A stretch of DNA of 14,119 nt. Origin: Verrucomicrobiota bacterium. GTDB taxonomy: Bacteria; Verrucomicrobiota; Verrucomicrobiia; Chthoniobacterales; UBA10450. This document shows positions 7,324 to 14,119 of the stretch, one piece after another. Position 1 is the stretch's first letter. The number at the start of each line of letters is the position of its first letter. The DNA lies in assembly GCA_003218785.1 (NCBI GenBank), contig QHOM01000091.1, positions 1-14,119 on the forward strand, given 5' to 3'. Under the pieces are notes generated by a model. That model saw nothing but the letters and a program-made list of their open reading frames with translations, was not told the DNA's origin and did not search any database. Position numbers and translations under genes: made by a program.

Positions 7324-7686
7324 TTACTTTGATTTAGCAGCGCCTTCACCAAGAATTGCACCCTGAAGATGTTCCTGGATCGCCGTGATGCGGTGCGAGT
7401 CGGCAATCTTAGCGTGCGTGGAGCGATCCACGACGTACACAGTATCAATGGCTGCGCCATCCTGTGTGTTAATACGAGACAGCGCGATCGAAACACCTTC
7501 GTGATCAAGGCATGTCAGAATATCGTAAAGTAAGCCGAGCCGGTCCGGAGCCTGGATCTCGATTAGCGTGTAAGTCGGATGTGTTTTGTTATCCAGGGCA
7601 ATGCGCGTTGGAAAGTCAATTCCTGGCGTGAGACCGTGACGGCTCTGACGCTTCGCTTTTTCGATTAGCGGCAGAAAGTCGAAATT
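7324..7686 (-). pseudogene. glnD: Detached C-terminal ACT domain of GlnD (frameshifted part)
   Basis: The 120 codons from 7686 down to the TAA at 7324-7326 encode an intact GlnD-type C-terminus. It reads NFDFLPLIEKAKRQ, then FPTRIALDNKTHPTYTLIEI, then QAPDRLGLLYDIL, followed by VSIALSRINTQDGAAIDTVYVVD. This is the second ACT domain, which senses glutamine in GlnD. It lies in a different frame from the main glnD reading frame: upstream, this frame hits a TAG at 7687-7689, while the main frame ends at a TAA at 7665-7667. The two overlap by only 22 nt. A net change of one missing base (or 3n+1 missing bases) would join them; adding one A in the run at 7682-7684 would give CDTRNFDFLPL. The fragment has no start codon of its own, so it is probably not expressed as written. 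A sequencing or assembly error is equally possible. Confidence 0.85.
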
Positions 7687-10031
7687 CTAGTGTCGCACAC
7701 GCGAAAAATGCCGAGTACAACGTTGTCTCCCCGTGGAAAAACATCGGCGCTCAAGATATTAATCGGCACAACCGAAAATGATCCGGCAATTCTGGCCAGC
7801 AACCGCTCACGCTCCCACGTGCAGAAGCTGACAACAGTGTGCCCTTGTTCGGAGAGTGCCTTCCATTTAAACGCTGGAGCCAGCGGATGCTCCCCTTGTC
7901 TGGAGAGGTTCTCAAGGAGCACGCGGAACAGTTTCAGGTGCTCAATAATTTCGGGTAGATCGCTGCCGCGAAAATAATTGTCTGGCATGAATTCGAAGTG
8001 CGCATCGATTTCATCGGCGTAATCAGGCGAAAGATTTTCGGCCACCGAAACCTGCAGGCTTTCGCGCTCGATTCTCGTTTGTTCATAATAAGACTTTTGG
8101 TCCGCCAGATAGCGGGAGGTCTCGTAAAACGATTCCCAGACAAGAGATTCTTTCCAATCCGACCATGCCTCTGCGCTTGTCCCCTGACCGTCAGCCAGGG
8201 TAAGCAGCATCAATGCGTTCAGGTTTTTCTGATTCTTCACGATGCCGGCCAATTCCGCGACCGTGGCGGGGTCATCAAGATTTCTCTGTTGCGCAATTCT
8301 GGAGAGCGTGAGGTGATGGTCCACCAGCAGGATGAGCGACTTGCGCTGCTCGGGTGATAACCGCAGGCGTGTGGCAACGCGTTGGGCGAACAGCGCGCTC
8401 GCTTCAGAGTGTAGCCGCGCGCCAACAATGGCTTTGCCACTATCGTGCAAAAGCAGGGCGAGGTAGAGAACGAATGGATCTTCGAGTCTTTCAAAAATCT
8501 TGCGATAAGCGGTCAACTTTGGATCATCCGTTCTCGCCAGCGCATCGAGTTTGTCGATACATACCAGCGTATGCTCGTCGGCCGTATAACGATGCAGAAA
8601 CTCATGTTGCACGAGGCAGGTGAGCTGGCCGAATTCGGGAATGTATCGTCCCAGGAAATCGACCCGATGCATCATTCGGAGAACGCGACCCACTTCCCCT
8701 TTTCGCGACAGAATCGCTTTAAAGATGTCGCGCGGGCCGCGTCCATACTGATACGTGCGGGTAACCTGGCCGAGACTTCGGCTCATTAGATCCGCCAATT
8801 CCGGACTAAGATCCAAGGCGCGCTCTTGCGTGAGCTCAAATGCCCGCATCATCTTCTCAGGGTCTTTGTGGAAAAGATCGCGCTGCGCCGGGTGCAGTTG
8901 CTTGTTACGGACAAAAAAGGAGTCGCCGATCGGGGTTTTATCCGGTCGTATCAACGGAAGAAAACTGAAAAGAGATCGGGTCCTGCTCGTGACATGGCCT
9001 CTTACAAACTGCTCGGTAATACGCTCTGTCACGCGGAAGATGTTTCGCGTGTGCTCGTAATAGTGTCGCATGAGCGCTTCACTGCGGAGTTGCCCATTTC
9101 GAGGAGAGTAATTGAGACGTTTTGCGATTTGTTCCTGTAAGCTGATGTGCAGAATGTCGGTCGCGCGCCCAGTCGCGTAGTGCAAATCGGTGCGCAAGCG
9201 CAGGAGAAAATCGTACGCCGTCTCGATCCGTCGCTGGTCGCTTTCGCTTAGCCAATCTTTTCCCACGAGCTGGTTCGTACTTAGGGAACCTTCTTTGAAA
9301 TAGGTCATCCAAAGCAGATTTTGATAATCGCGAAGCCCGCCACATCCGCTCTTTACATGGGGCTCCTGCAGATAGACGCTGTCGCCGAATTTCTTGTGCC
9401 GCGCGACCTGATCTTGCATCCGCATTTCGACGTATTCGCGTTCGTATCCGTCGACACACTTTGAGCGAAATTGCTCTCGAAATTCTTGTGCCAGCTTTGC
9501 ATCGCCGGCGAGGAACCGCGACTCGAGCATGGCAGTTTTCGTGAGCATATCGTGATTGGCCTGCACAATCGCTTCTTTAATCGAACGCGTGGAATGTCCG
9601 ACCTTGAAGCCACTGTCCCAGAGGAGATAGAGGACCTGCTGCACCATTTCCTCGAGATGCGGTGAAATTGTTCTCGTCCCTTGATGGTGCAAAAGCATGA
9701 CATCGATATCGCTAAACGGATTGAGCTCGCCACGGCCATATCCACCAAGAGCAATCAGCGTAAGCGGCGTCCAAGACGTCCCGCTTCCGCGAGTAGCAGT
9801 TGCGGTAGCTCCGAAAACGTATTGCAACAAAACATCAACAAGCTCAGCCCGCCGCGCGCAGATTTCTCGGCCACCTCCCCCCGCCTGGTGCTTCAGTCGC
9901 AAGCGGTGTTCTTCAACCTTGAGGAATTTTTTGTAAAGTGGAAGGACTTCCGTCGGGCGTCTTGCATCCGTGGCGGCGAGCTGATTCGCCGCGTGCGCCA
10001 GGACTTGCTCGAGATGCCGGGATGTAGCCAT
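7665..10031 (-). CDS. glnD: [Protein-PII] uridylyltransferase/uridylyl-removing enzyme, frameshifted before the last ACT domain
   Basis: GlnD attaches UMP to PII signal proteins when glutamine is low and removes it when glutamine is high, linking nitrogen status to glutamine synthetase and nitrogen gene control. Numbered from the ATG at 10031 (788 aa), the nucleotidyltransferase site GGYGRGELNPFSDIDVMLL is at 96-114 and includes the metal-binding DID. The central GlnD region holds YLQEPHVKSGCGGLRDYQ. The HD hydrolase domain covers about 475-600, with EH at 486-487, LHDSGK at 528-533 and DHH at 571-573. The first ACT domain begins at about 732 (TVVSFCTWERERLLARI). The frame then ends at 7665 with RISTFCR, which is not family sequence; the second ACT domain continues in another frame at 7324-7686. 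The frame is also open to a TTG at 10073, but ATG 10031 is preferred. Without the repair, glutamine sensing should be lost or altered. Confidence 0.9.
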   Translation of the reverse strand: MATSRHLEQVLAHAANQLAATDARRPTEVLPLYKKFLKVEEHRLRLKHQAGGGGREICARRAELVDVLLQYVFGATATATRGSGTSWTPLTLIALGGYGRGELNPFSDIDVMLLHHQGTRTISPHLEEMVQQVLYLLWDSGFKVGHSTRSIKEAIVQANHDMLTKTAMLESRFLAGDAKLAQEFREQFRSKCVDGYEREYVEMRMQDQVARHKKFGDSVYLQEPHVKSGCGGLRDYQNLLWMTYFKEGSLSTNQLVGKDWLSESDQRRIETAYDFLLRLRTDLHYATGRATDILHISLQEQIAKRLNYSPRNGQLRSEALMRHYYEHTRNIFRVTERITEQFVRGHVTSRTRSLFSFLPLIRPDKTPIGDSFFVRNKQLHPAQRDLFHKDPEKMMRAFELTQERALDLSPELADLMSRSLGQVTRTYQYGRGPRDIFKAILSRKGEVGRVLRMMHRVDFLGRYIPEFGQLTCLVQHEFLHRYTADEHTLVCIDKLDALARTDDPKLTAYRKIFERLEDPFVLYLALLLHDSGKAIVGARLHSEASALFAQRVATRLRLSPEQRKSLILLVDHHLTLSRIAQQRNLDDPATVAELAGIVKNQKNLNALMLLTLADGQGTSAEAWSDWKESLVWESFYETSRYLADQKSYYEQTRIERESLQVSVAENLSPDYADEIDAHFEFMPDNYFRGSDLPEIIEHLKLFRVLLENLSRQGEHPLAPAFKWKALSEQGHTVVSFCTWERERLLARIAGSFSVVPINILSADVFPRGDNVVLGIFRVCDTRISTFCR

Positions 10032-10517
10032 TTCCGGTTTAGATTGCGTTTTGCAGACTGCTGTACCGCTCAATGTTAAGTCGAAAATTCAAAATCCAAA
10101 ATGCGTCCTTTGCGATGCCGCGCGACCAACCCGCGACGACTTATTACATTTTGACCGAAAAGCGTTCTCCATCTCGCGGCGCTGAATTGTGTTCACACGA
10201 CTTCGTTTTCTTCGTTTGCTTCTGCTCAGAATCTCTTTGCACCTCAACAGAAGGAAACGCAGGGAGCTGGCTGGACCGGCCGCTGCGTCCGGCGATGCTA
10301 AAACAAGTCTTGGCCCACATTATTTTAATATCGACCAAGAGACTGCTCGATCTAGCGCCGAAGCGCCGTATTAATGAGGATTGCGGGAATCAGAGTGATT
10401 TCAGAGGTGCCCACGAACCATGCAAAACTTCTTCCGAGCGGAGCCGAATGGATGCGCGCAGATGAATCGAGATCGAAGCTTTTTTCGCGTCAATTCTTGT
10501 GATCGCGGGGCACTTTC
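10032..10517. other. Intergenic region of about 490 nt between glnD and the response regulator gene
   Basis: No gene is supported. Small open frames on both strands (such as minus 10144-10338 and plus 10189-10374) have no recognisable family, no ribosome-binding site and biased, basic translations. On the minus strand, GCGC-TTCG-GCGC at 10355-10366 can form a short stem with a stable UUCG loop. An A-rich string containing AAAATTCAAAATCCAAAATG runs from about 10083. The promoter of glnD must be here unless it is read through from the regulator operon, but I could not pick out a convincing sigma-70 or sigma-54 site. Confidence 0.5.
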
Positions 10518-11912
10518 TTAGATCTCGATCGCGTAGCGCTTCATTTTGTTGTAGAGCGTGGGACGCTGGATACCAAGAAGCTCCGCCGTCTTCTTTTTGT
10601 TGCCATGGCATTGCGCGAGCGCCTGAAGAATCGTCTTGCGCTCGACATCATCAAGACTCTGCACGCCCGTTCGGGGCGGAGCGCCGCGTTCTGTCTGTTG
10701 CAGCACTGTCGGCAATTGAACTTCGGTGGGCAGCTCCTTCGCGCCGATCAAACCCTGCCGCGTCAGCACCACGGCGTATTCGATTGCGTTCTGCAATTCC
10801 CGGACATTTCCCGGCCAGGAATAATCGAGCAACTTTTGAAACGCATCTGGCGCAATGTCCGGCTCAGGTTTCCCGAGTTGTTGAGCAAACTGTTTTAGAA
10901 AAAGAGCGATCAAGGGCGGGATGTCTTGCCTGCGCTCCCGGAGCGGGGGCACCTCAATTTGAAAAGTGTTTAGCCGATAGTACAAATCGGAGCGCAACCG
11001 GTTCTCCGAGAGTGCCTGAGCGGTCGACCGATTAGTCGAAGCGATCAGGCGAAAATCGGCCTTCATGGTGCGCGTGCTTCCAAGCGGCCGGTACTCACGC
11101 TCCTGCAGCACGCGCAAAAAACGCGTCTGTAGATCCGGCGGCATGTCCGAAATTTCATCGAGAAAAAGCGTGCCGCCAGCGGCCGCGCCAATCATTCCTG
11201 GGAAGTCATTCATCGCGCCGGTAAATGCCCCCTTCACATAACCAAAAAGCTCTCCTTCAATCATCGTTTGCGGAAATGCGGCACAATTTAACTTCACCAT
11301 TGCTTTTCCCGCGCGTCGGCTCCGCGCGTGAATCACGTTCGCGATGACTTCCTTGCCCACACCACTTTCCCCTACGATGAGCACGTTTGCGTCCGACGGC
11401 GCCATCGTATTTATCAATTCTTCGATCTCTTGCATCACCTTGCTTTTGAAAATCGGCGTGAGCCGTGTCTCAGCGATTTCCAGACGCTTCTCGAGTTGCT
11501 GGGTTTTTTCCCGAAGTTCTTCCGTCTCCTGTACGAGCGACTGTTTTTCCAAGGCTTTCTCGACCAAACTGAGCAATTCTTCAGGCGCGTATGGTTTGCT
11601 GATGAAATGGTAGGCACCGCGCTTGATCGATTCGATTGCATTGTGCAATGAGTCGTGCGCTGTCAAAATAATAATCTGGGTTCCGGGAAACTCCGTTTTA
11701 ATCTGATCGAGCACTTCCAATCCGTCTGCATCCGGTAATTGGAGATCAAGCAAGAGGAGCGCCGGAGATTCGGATTTCAGCAGCGTTAATCCTTGAGACC
11801 ATGTGGGAGCAGTGTCGACTTCATAATCATGCCGCTTTAAAAGCGCTTCGAGCGTCATGAGAATCGGCCGCTGGTCGTCAATGATCAGGATGCGGCGGTT
11901 CTCTGTTTTCAT
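10518..11912 (-). CDS. NtrC-family sigma-54-dependent response regulator
   Basis: A 464-aa two-component regulator with the full NtrC layout. The receiver domain (about 6-120) has the acidic pair D12/D13, phospho-acceptor D56 in LLLLDLQLPDADG, T84 and K106. A coiled-coil-like linker (about 124-150) leads to the AAA+ domain. That domain has Walker A GESGVGKE (181-188), the sigma-54-contacting loop GAFTGA (228-233), Walker B GGTLFLDE (246-253), RLIASTN (288-294), LYYRLN (310-315) and sensor-2 WPGNVREL (366-373). A Fis-type helix-turn-helix ends the protein (about 424-462, KKTAELLGIQRPTLYNKMKRY). All key residues are present, so it should activate sigma-54 promoters when phosphorylated. Its partner is almost certainly the histidine kinase 77 nt upstream in the same operon. 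Targets are unknown; I saw no clear -24/-12 promoter in the window. ATG 11912 directly precedes the receiver and has no strong Shine-Dalgarno site. Confidence 0.95.
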   Translation of the reverse strand: MKTENRRILIIDDQRPILMTLEALLKRHDYEVDTAPTWSQGLTLLKSESPALLLLDLQLPDADGLEVLDQIKTEFPGTQIIILTAHDSLHNAIESIKRGAYHFISKPYAPEELLSLVEKALEKQSLVQETEELREKTQQLEKRLEIAETRLTPIFKSKVMQEIEELINTMAPSDANVLIVGESGVGKEVIANVIHARSRRAGKAMVKLNCAAFPQTMIEGELFGYVKGAFTGAMNDFPGMIGAAAGGTLFLDEISDMPPDLQTRFLRVLQEREYRPLGSTRTMKADFRLIASTNRSTAQALSENRLRSDLYYRLNTFQIEVPPLRERRQDIPPLIALFLKQFAQQLGKPEPDIAPDAFQKLLDYSWPGNVRELQNAIEYAVVLTRQGLIGAKELPTEVQLPTVLQQTERGAPPRTGVQSLDDVERKTILQALAQCHGNKKKTAELLGIQRPTLYNKMKRYAIEI

Positions 11913-11989
11913 TTCAGGGATTCGCGTTGCTCATACTGCGCATCACCTGCCGGCCCCAGTTGACCAAAAAGCGAAAGAAACGCGACGCT

Positions 11990-12700
11990 TTAACTTTCCT
12001 CACGCTGTAGTGGTAAAATGAGTGTAGTAACGAGCTCCGAACCTGTTGCATCATATTGAGCGCGCATGTCGCCGCCGTGAGCTTCGATGATAGCGCGCAC
12101 GCGATAAAGGCCAAGCCCGTAATGGCCACACGTAATGTGGCGCAGCGGCTCGCGTCCCCAATTGTGAGTAGATGATTTGAATCGGATTTTCGGCTCGCGA
12201 ATCGTAAAAACGAGCCGATTTCTGTCGATCTTGCAGGCAATCCGCAATGCGCCTTTGCCGCGATCGTGCTGAAAAGCATTGGAGAACACTTCAATGAACG
12301 CCTGCTGCAAAAGTTCTGGATCGATTTGCAACATTGCCGGGCCTGTATCCATGGCCCAGTCAATCTCTCCGTTTTTGTCCTGGAATTCGCGTGCAATCGT
12401 CTTGCGCAAGTCTTCGACAAAATCAGAAGCCCGATAAGCGATTAGATTGGTTCCTAGCTCGCCTAGTTCCTCCGAAATTTTCTGTAGCGCCGATCTTAAT
12501 CCGGATAGCATTTTACGAAGGCGATCGATCTCGGCCTTTGTTTCTGCAGTCGCCTCGCACTCGCTGATGTAAGCGCTCTGCAGCTCGATCGCATTCAAAT
12601 GATTGCGAAGATCGTGGCTGAGTTGCCGAATGAAACGGACCGCATCCGTCCACGGTACGGCCAAGGCATCGGTTCGATTTAGAGGAGCGGCGGTTGCCAT
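11990..12700 (-). CDS. Small cytoplasmic histidine kinase with an atypical ATP-binding site
   Basis: A 236-aa two-component sensor kinase without any sensor, membrane or PAS domain. The dimerisation/phosphotransfer helix holds RQLSHDLRNHLNAIEL, with H29 as the expected phosphorylated histidine, and continues as a helical pair to about residue 86. The catalytic domain (about 87-232) has an N box at ELLQQAFIEVFSNAFQH (N141) and a G2-type loop GHYGLGLYRVRAIIEAHGG (192-210). The G1 box is odd: where DxGxG is expected after the central strand, the sequence reads TIREPKIRF (166-174), lacking the adenine-contacting Asp. ATG 12700 is 7 nt after the pgi stop; the frame is open back to 12997, but that part lies within pgi. 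It precedes an NtrC-type regulator and is its likely partner. Input must come from a separate protein or from the N-terminal segment. It may be weakly active or act mainly as a phosphatase, which is inference. Confidence 0.85.
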   Translation of the reverse strand: MATAAPLNRTDALAVPWTDAVRFIRQLSHDLRNHLNAIELQSAYISECEATAETKAEIDRLRKMLSGLRSALQKISEELGELGTNLIAYRASDFVEDLRKTIAREFQDKNGEIDWAMDTGPAMLQIDPELLQQAFIEVFSNAFQHDRGKGALRIACKIDRNRLVFTIREPKIRFKSSTHNWGREPLRHITCGHYGLGLYRVRAIIEAHGGDMRAQYDATGSELVTTLILPLQREES

Positions 12701-12707
12701 AAAGTTG

Positions 12708-14119
12708 CTATCTGTCGACTGAAAACCTCTCGTCGACGATTTCTCCGCCGGTTGTAATCCGGACGTGCGGATTATTGCTCGCCAGGTGCCGCAGCACATG
12801 AAACACGTCTTCGGGGTCCGCATCGATCGAGCGCGCAATTTCTTCGGCGGTCTTGCCGGCACCGGTCGTGAGTTTCTCGCGCACTTGCTTTTGAAGTTGC
12901 AACAATTTGGTCGCCGCTGTTTTCCCAGCCTCAACGCCAGGTTGATCATAGGCGTTGACATTGACCAGGGATGCATAGAAGCCCACCGCACGCTCATAGA
13001 GTGCGATTAACGCGCCAACGTTAAACGCATTCACCTCAGGGATGCTAATGGTGATTGATTCACGCCCGCTCTCATAAAGCGCACTTCGCGTCCCGCGCAA
13101 AAAGCCCTGAAGGTAATCGCCGCTTGTGACTCCATCTTCGACTTCGAACCGCGGATCATGACGATCCTTCTGCACTTCGATGAAGGTCACGAAAAAATTC
13201 AGGACGCCATCGCGCAACTGTTGCACGTACGCATGTTGATCGGTCGAGCCCTTGTTGCCGTAAACCGCAATGCCTTGGTGCACAATCTTCCCATCAAGGT
13301 CCTTTTCTTTTCCCAACGATTCCATCACGAGTTGTTGCAGATATTTGCTGAACAGCGTCAGCCGGTCCTTGTAGGGGAGGATCACCATATCCTTTTCACC
13401 TTTGCCATTGCCGGCGTAATACCACATTAGCGCCAGAAGCATTGCGGCGTTTTGCGCCACATCAGGGATGCGCGTCCGTTCATCCATTGCCGCTGCGCCA
13501 GCGAGGAAACTGTCGATGTCAAAGCCTTCCAGTGCCATCGGGAGAAGCCCGACCGCGCTCATCACCGAAGTTCGCCCGCCAACCCAATCATGCATCGGAA
13601 ATCGGACGAGCCATTTATTTTTTTCCGCATATTTGTCTAATTCGCTCCCAACGCCGGTCACAGCGACAGCGTGCCTGTTGAATTGAAGCCCTTTTGCTTT
13701 GAATTTTGCTTCCGCCTCCAGCATTCCATTTCGTGTTTCCTTGGTCCCACCAGATTTGGAAACGACCACGACGAGCGTTTGCGAAAGGTGTTTATCGATC
13801 TTGTCGAAGACGCGATCGAAGCCATCCGGATCGGTGTTATCGAAGAAATCAATGTCCATCGGATCGTTCCATGATCCCAGCGCGTCTGCCAGGAATTGTG
13901 GCCCGAGCGCCGAGCCGCCGATCCCGATGAGAAGGATGTGTTCGAAGCGTTTTCCATTTTCGGCCCCGACCTTTCCGGCGTGAAGATCCGTCGCAAACTC
14001 TTTGATGCGTTTGTTCGTTTGTTCGATATCTGCGCGAAATTCCGCGCTCGGCGCCAGCGCGGGATTACGGAGCCAATAATGACCGACCATTCGCCCTTCG
14101 TCGGGATTGGCGATTGTTC
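12708..14119 (-). CDS. pgi: Glucose-6-phosphate isomerase, 5' end beyond the window
   Basis: Interconverts glucose-6-phosphate and fructose-6-phosphate in glycolysis and gluconeogenesis, in the cytoplasm. About 470 codons are visible of a family usually near 530 or more. The frame runs off the right edge: codons upstream of the ATG at 14090 still read family-like sequence (IANPDEGR before MVGHYWLR), so that ATG is internal. Numbered from it, the sugar-phosphate loops are GIGGSALG (56-63) and SKSGGTKETR (111-120). GGRTS is at 171-175, the catalytic-site segment LVMESLGKE includes E257, and H286 lies in GSTDQHAYVQQLRDG. The C-terminal QPGVEAGK carries the catalytic lysine. Both SIS domains and the helical C-terminus (IARSIDADPEDVFHVLRHLA) are intact. 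The stop at 12708-12710 is 7 nt before the histidine kinase start, implying cotranscription with a two-component system, an unusual partner for pgi. Confidence 0.95.
   Translation of the reverse strand, partial: TIANPDEGRMVGHYWLRNPALAPSAEFRADIEQTNKRIKEFATDLHAGKVGAENGKRFEHILLIGIGGSALGPQFLADALGSWNDPMDIDFFDNTDPDGFDRVFDKIDKHLSQTLVVVVSKSGGTKETRNGMLEAEAKFKAKGLQFNRHAVAVTGVGSELDKYAEKNKWLVRFPMHDWVGGRTSVMSAVGLLPMALEGFDIDSFLAGAAAMDERTRIPDVAQNAAMLLALMWYYAGNGKGEKDMVILPYKDRLTLFSKYLQQLVMESLGKEKDLDGKIVHQGIAVYGNKGSTDQHAYVQQLRDGVLNFFVTFIEVQKDRHDPRFEVEDGVTSGDYLQGFLRGTRSALYESGRESITISIPEVNAFNVGALIALYERAVGFYASLVNVNAYDQPGVEAGKTAATKLLQLQKQVREKLTTGAGKTAEEIARSIDADPEDVFHVLRHLASNNPHVRITTGGEIVDERFSVDR

Noticed and set aside
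10144..10338. 64-codon minus-strand frame in the glnD-regulator gap
   Set aside because: No ribosome-binding site, no domain, and composition like random translation. Homologs would be needed to revive it.
11914..12420. 168-codon minus-strand frame between the kinase and the regulator
   Set aside because: It mostly overlaps the kinase in a shifted frame, is Ser/Arg-rich with no domain, and its non-overlapping part is only the 77-nt spacer.
12701..12997. Upstream extension of the histidine kinase frame
   Set aside because: It lies fully within the 3' part of pgi in another frame and shows no domain. ATG 12700, just after the pgi stop, begins close to the His helix.

Overview
The window looks like a chromosomal segment of a Verrucomicrobiota bacterium, probably a soil lineage near Chthoniobacterales. 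This is inferred from tandem bactofilin genes followed by a DUF5069 gene, from genes mostly lacking strong Shine-Dalgarno sites, and from an AATGACGAA-type intergenic repeat. No database search was possible. I see no phage, transposase, CRISPR array or toxin-antitoxin locus; most of it is ordinary housekeeping DNA.

Layout. Positions 1-407 hold no gene I can support. A minus-strand gene at about 408-1703 encodes an exported PQQ-dependent (glucose/sorbosone-type) sugar dehydrogenase. A plus-strand tRNA with anticodon CAU, best read as tRNA-Ile2, lies at 1908-1980, flanked by a candidate promoter and by downstream hairpins. A plus-strand block follows: a NIPSNAP-family protein, a polytopic STT3-like GT-C membrane protein, a bactofilin, a second bactofilin fused behind two zinc ribbons, and a DUF5069 protein. 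It ends in a long imperfect inverted repeat (6394-6496) between convergent genes.

The right half is all on the minus strand. In transcription order from the right edge it holds pgi (cut by the window edge), a small histidine kinase, an NtrC-type sigma-54 response regulator, a gene-free gap, glnD, and a sugar-nucleotide transferase. The kinase starts 7 nt after the pgi stop and precedes the regulator, so the three probably form one transcript.

Most notable points. (1) glnD is broken by a frameshift near 7678-7690 that separates an otherwise intact C-terminal ACT domain. (2) The second bactofilin carries two duplicated CxxC-X14-CxxC ribbons. (3) The first bactofilin has a strong sigma-70-like promoter placed so that transcription should start at or beside its ATG, suggesting a leaderless mRNA. 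(4) The kinase lacks a sensor domain and the usual DxGxG ATP-binding motif. (5) The inverted repeat at 6394-6496 looks like a dispersed element. The zinc-ribbon/bactofilin pair is the best candidate for an under-described system, but its function cannot be read from the sequence.
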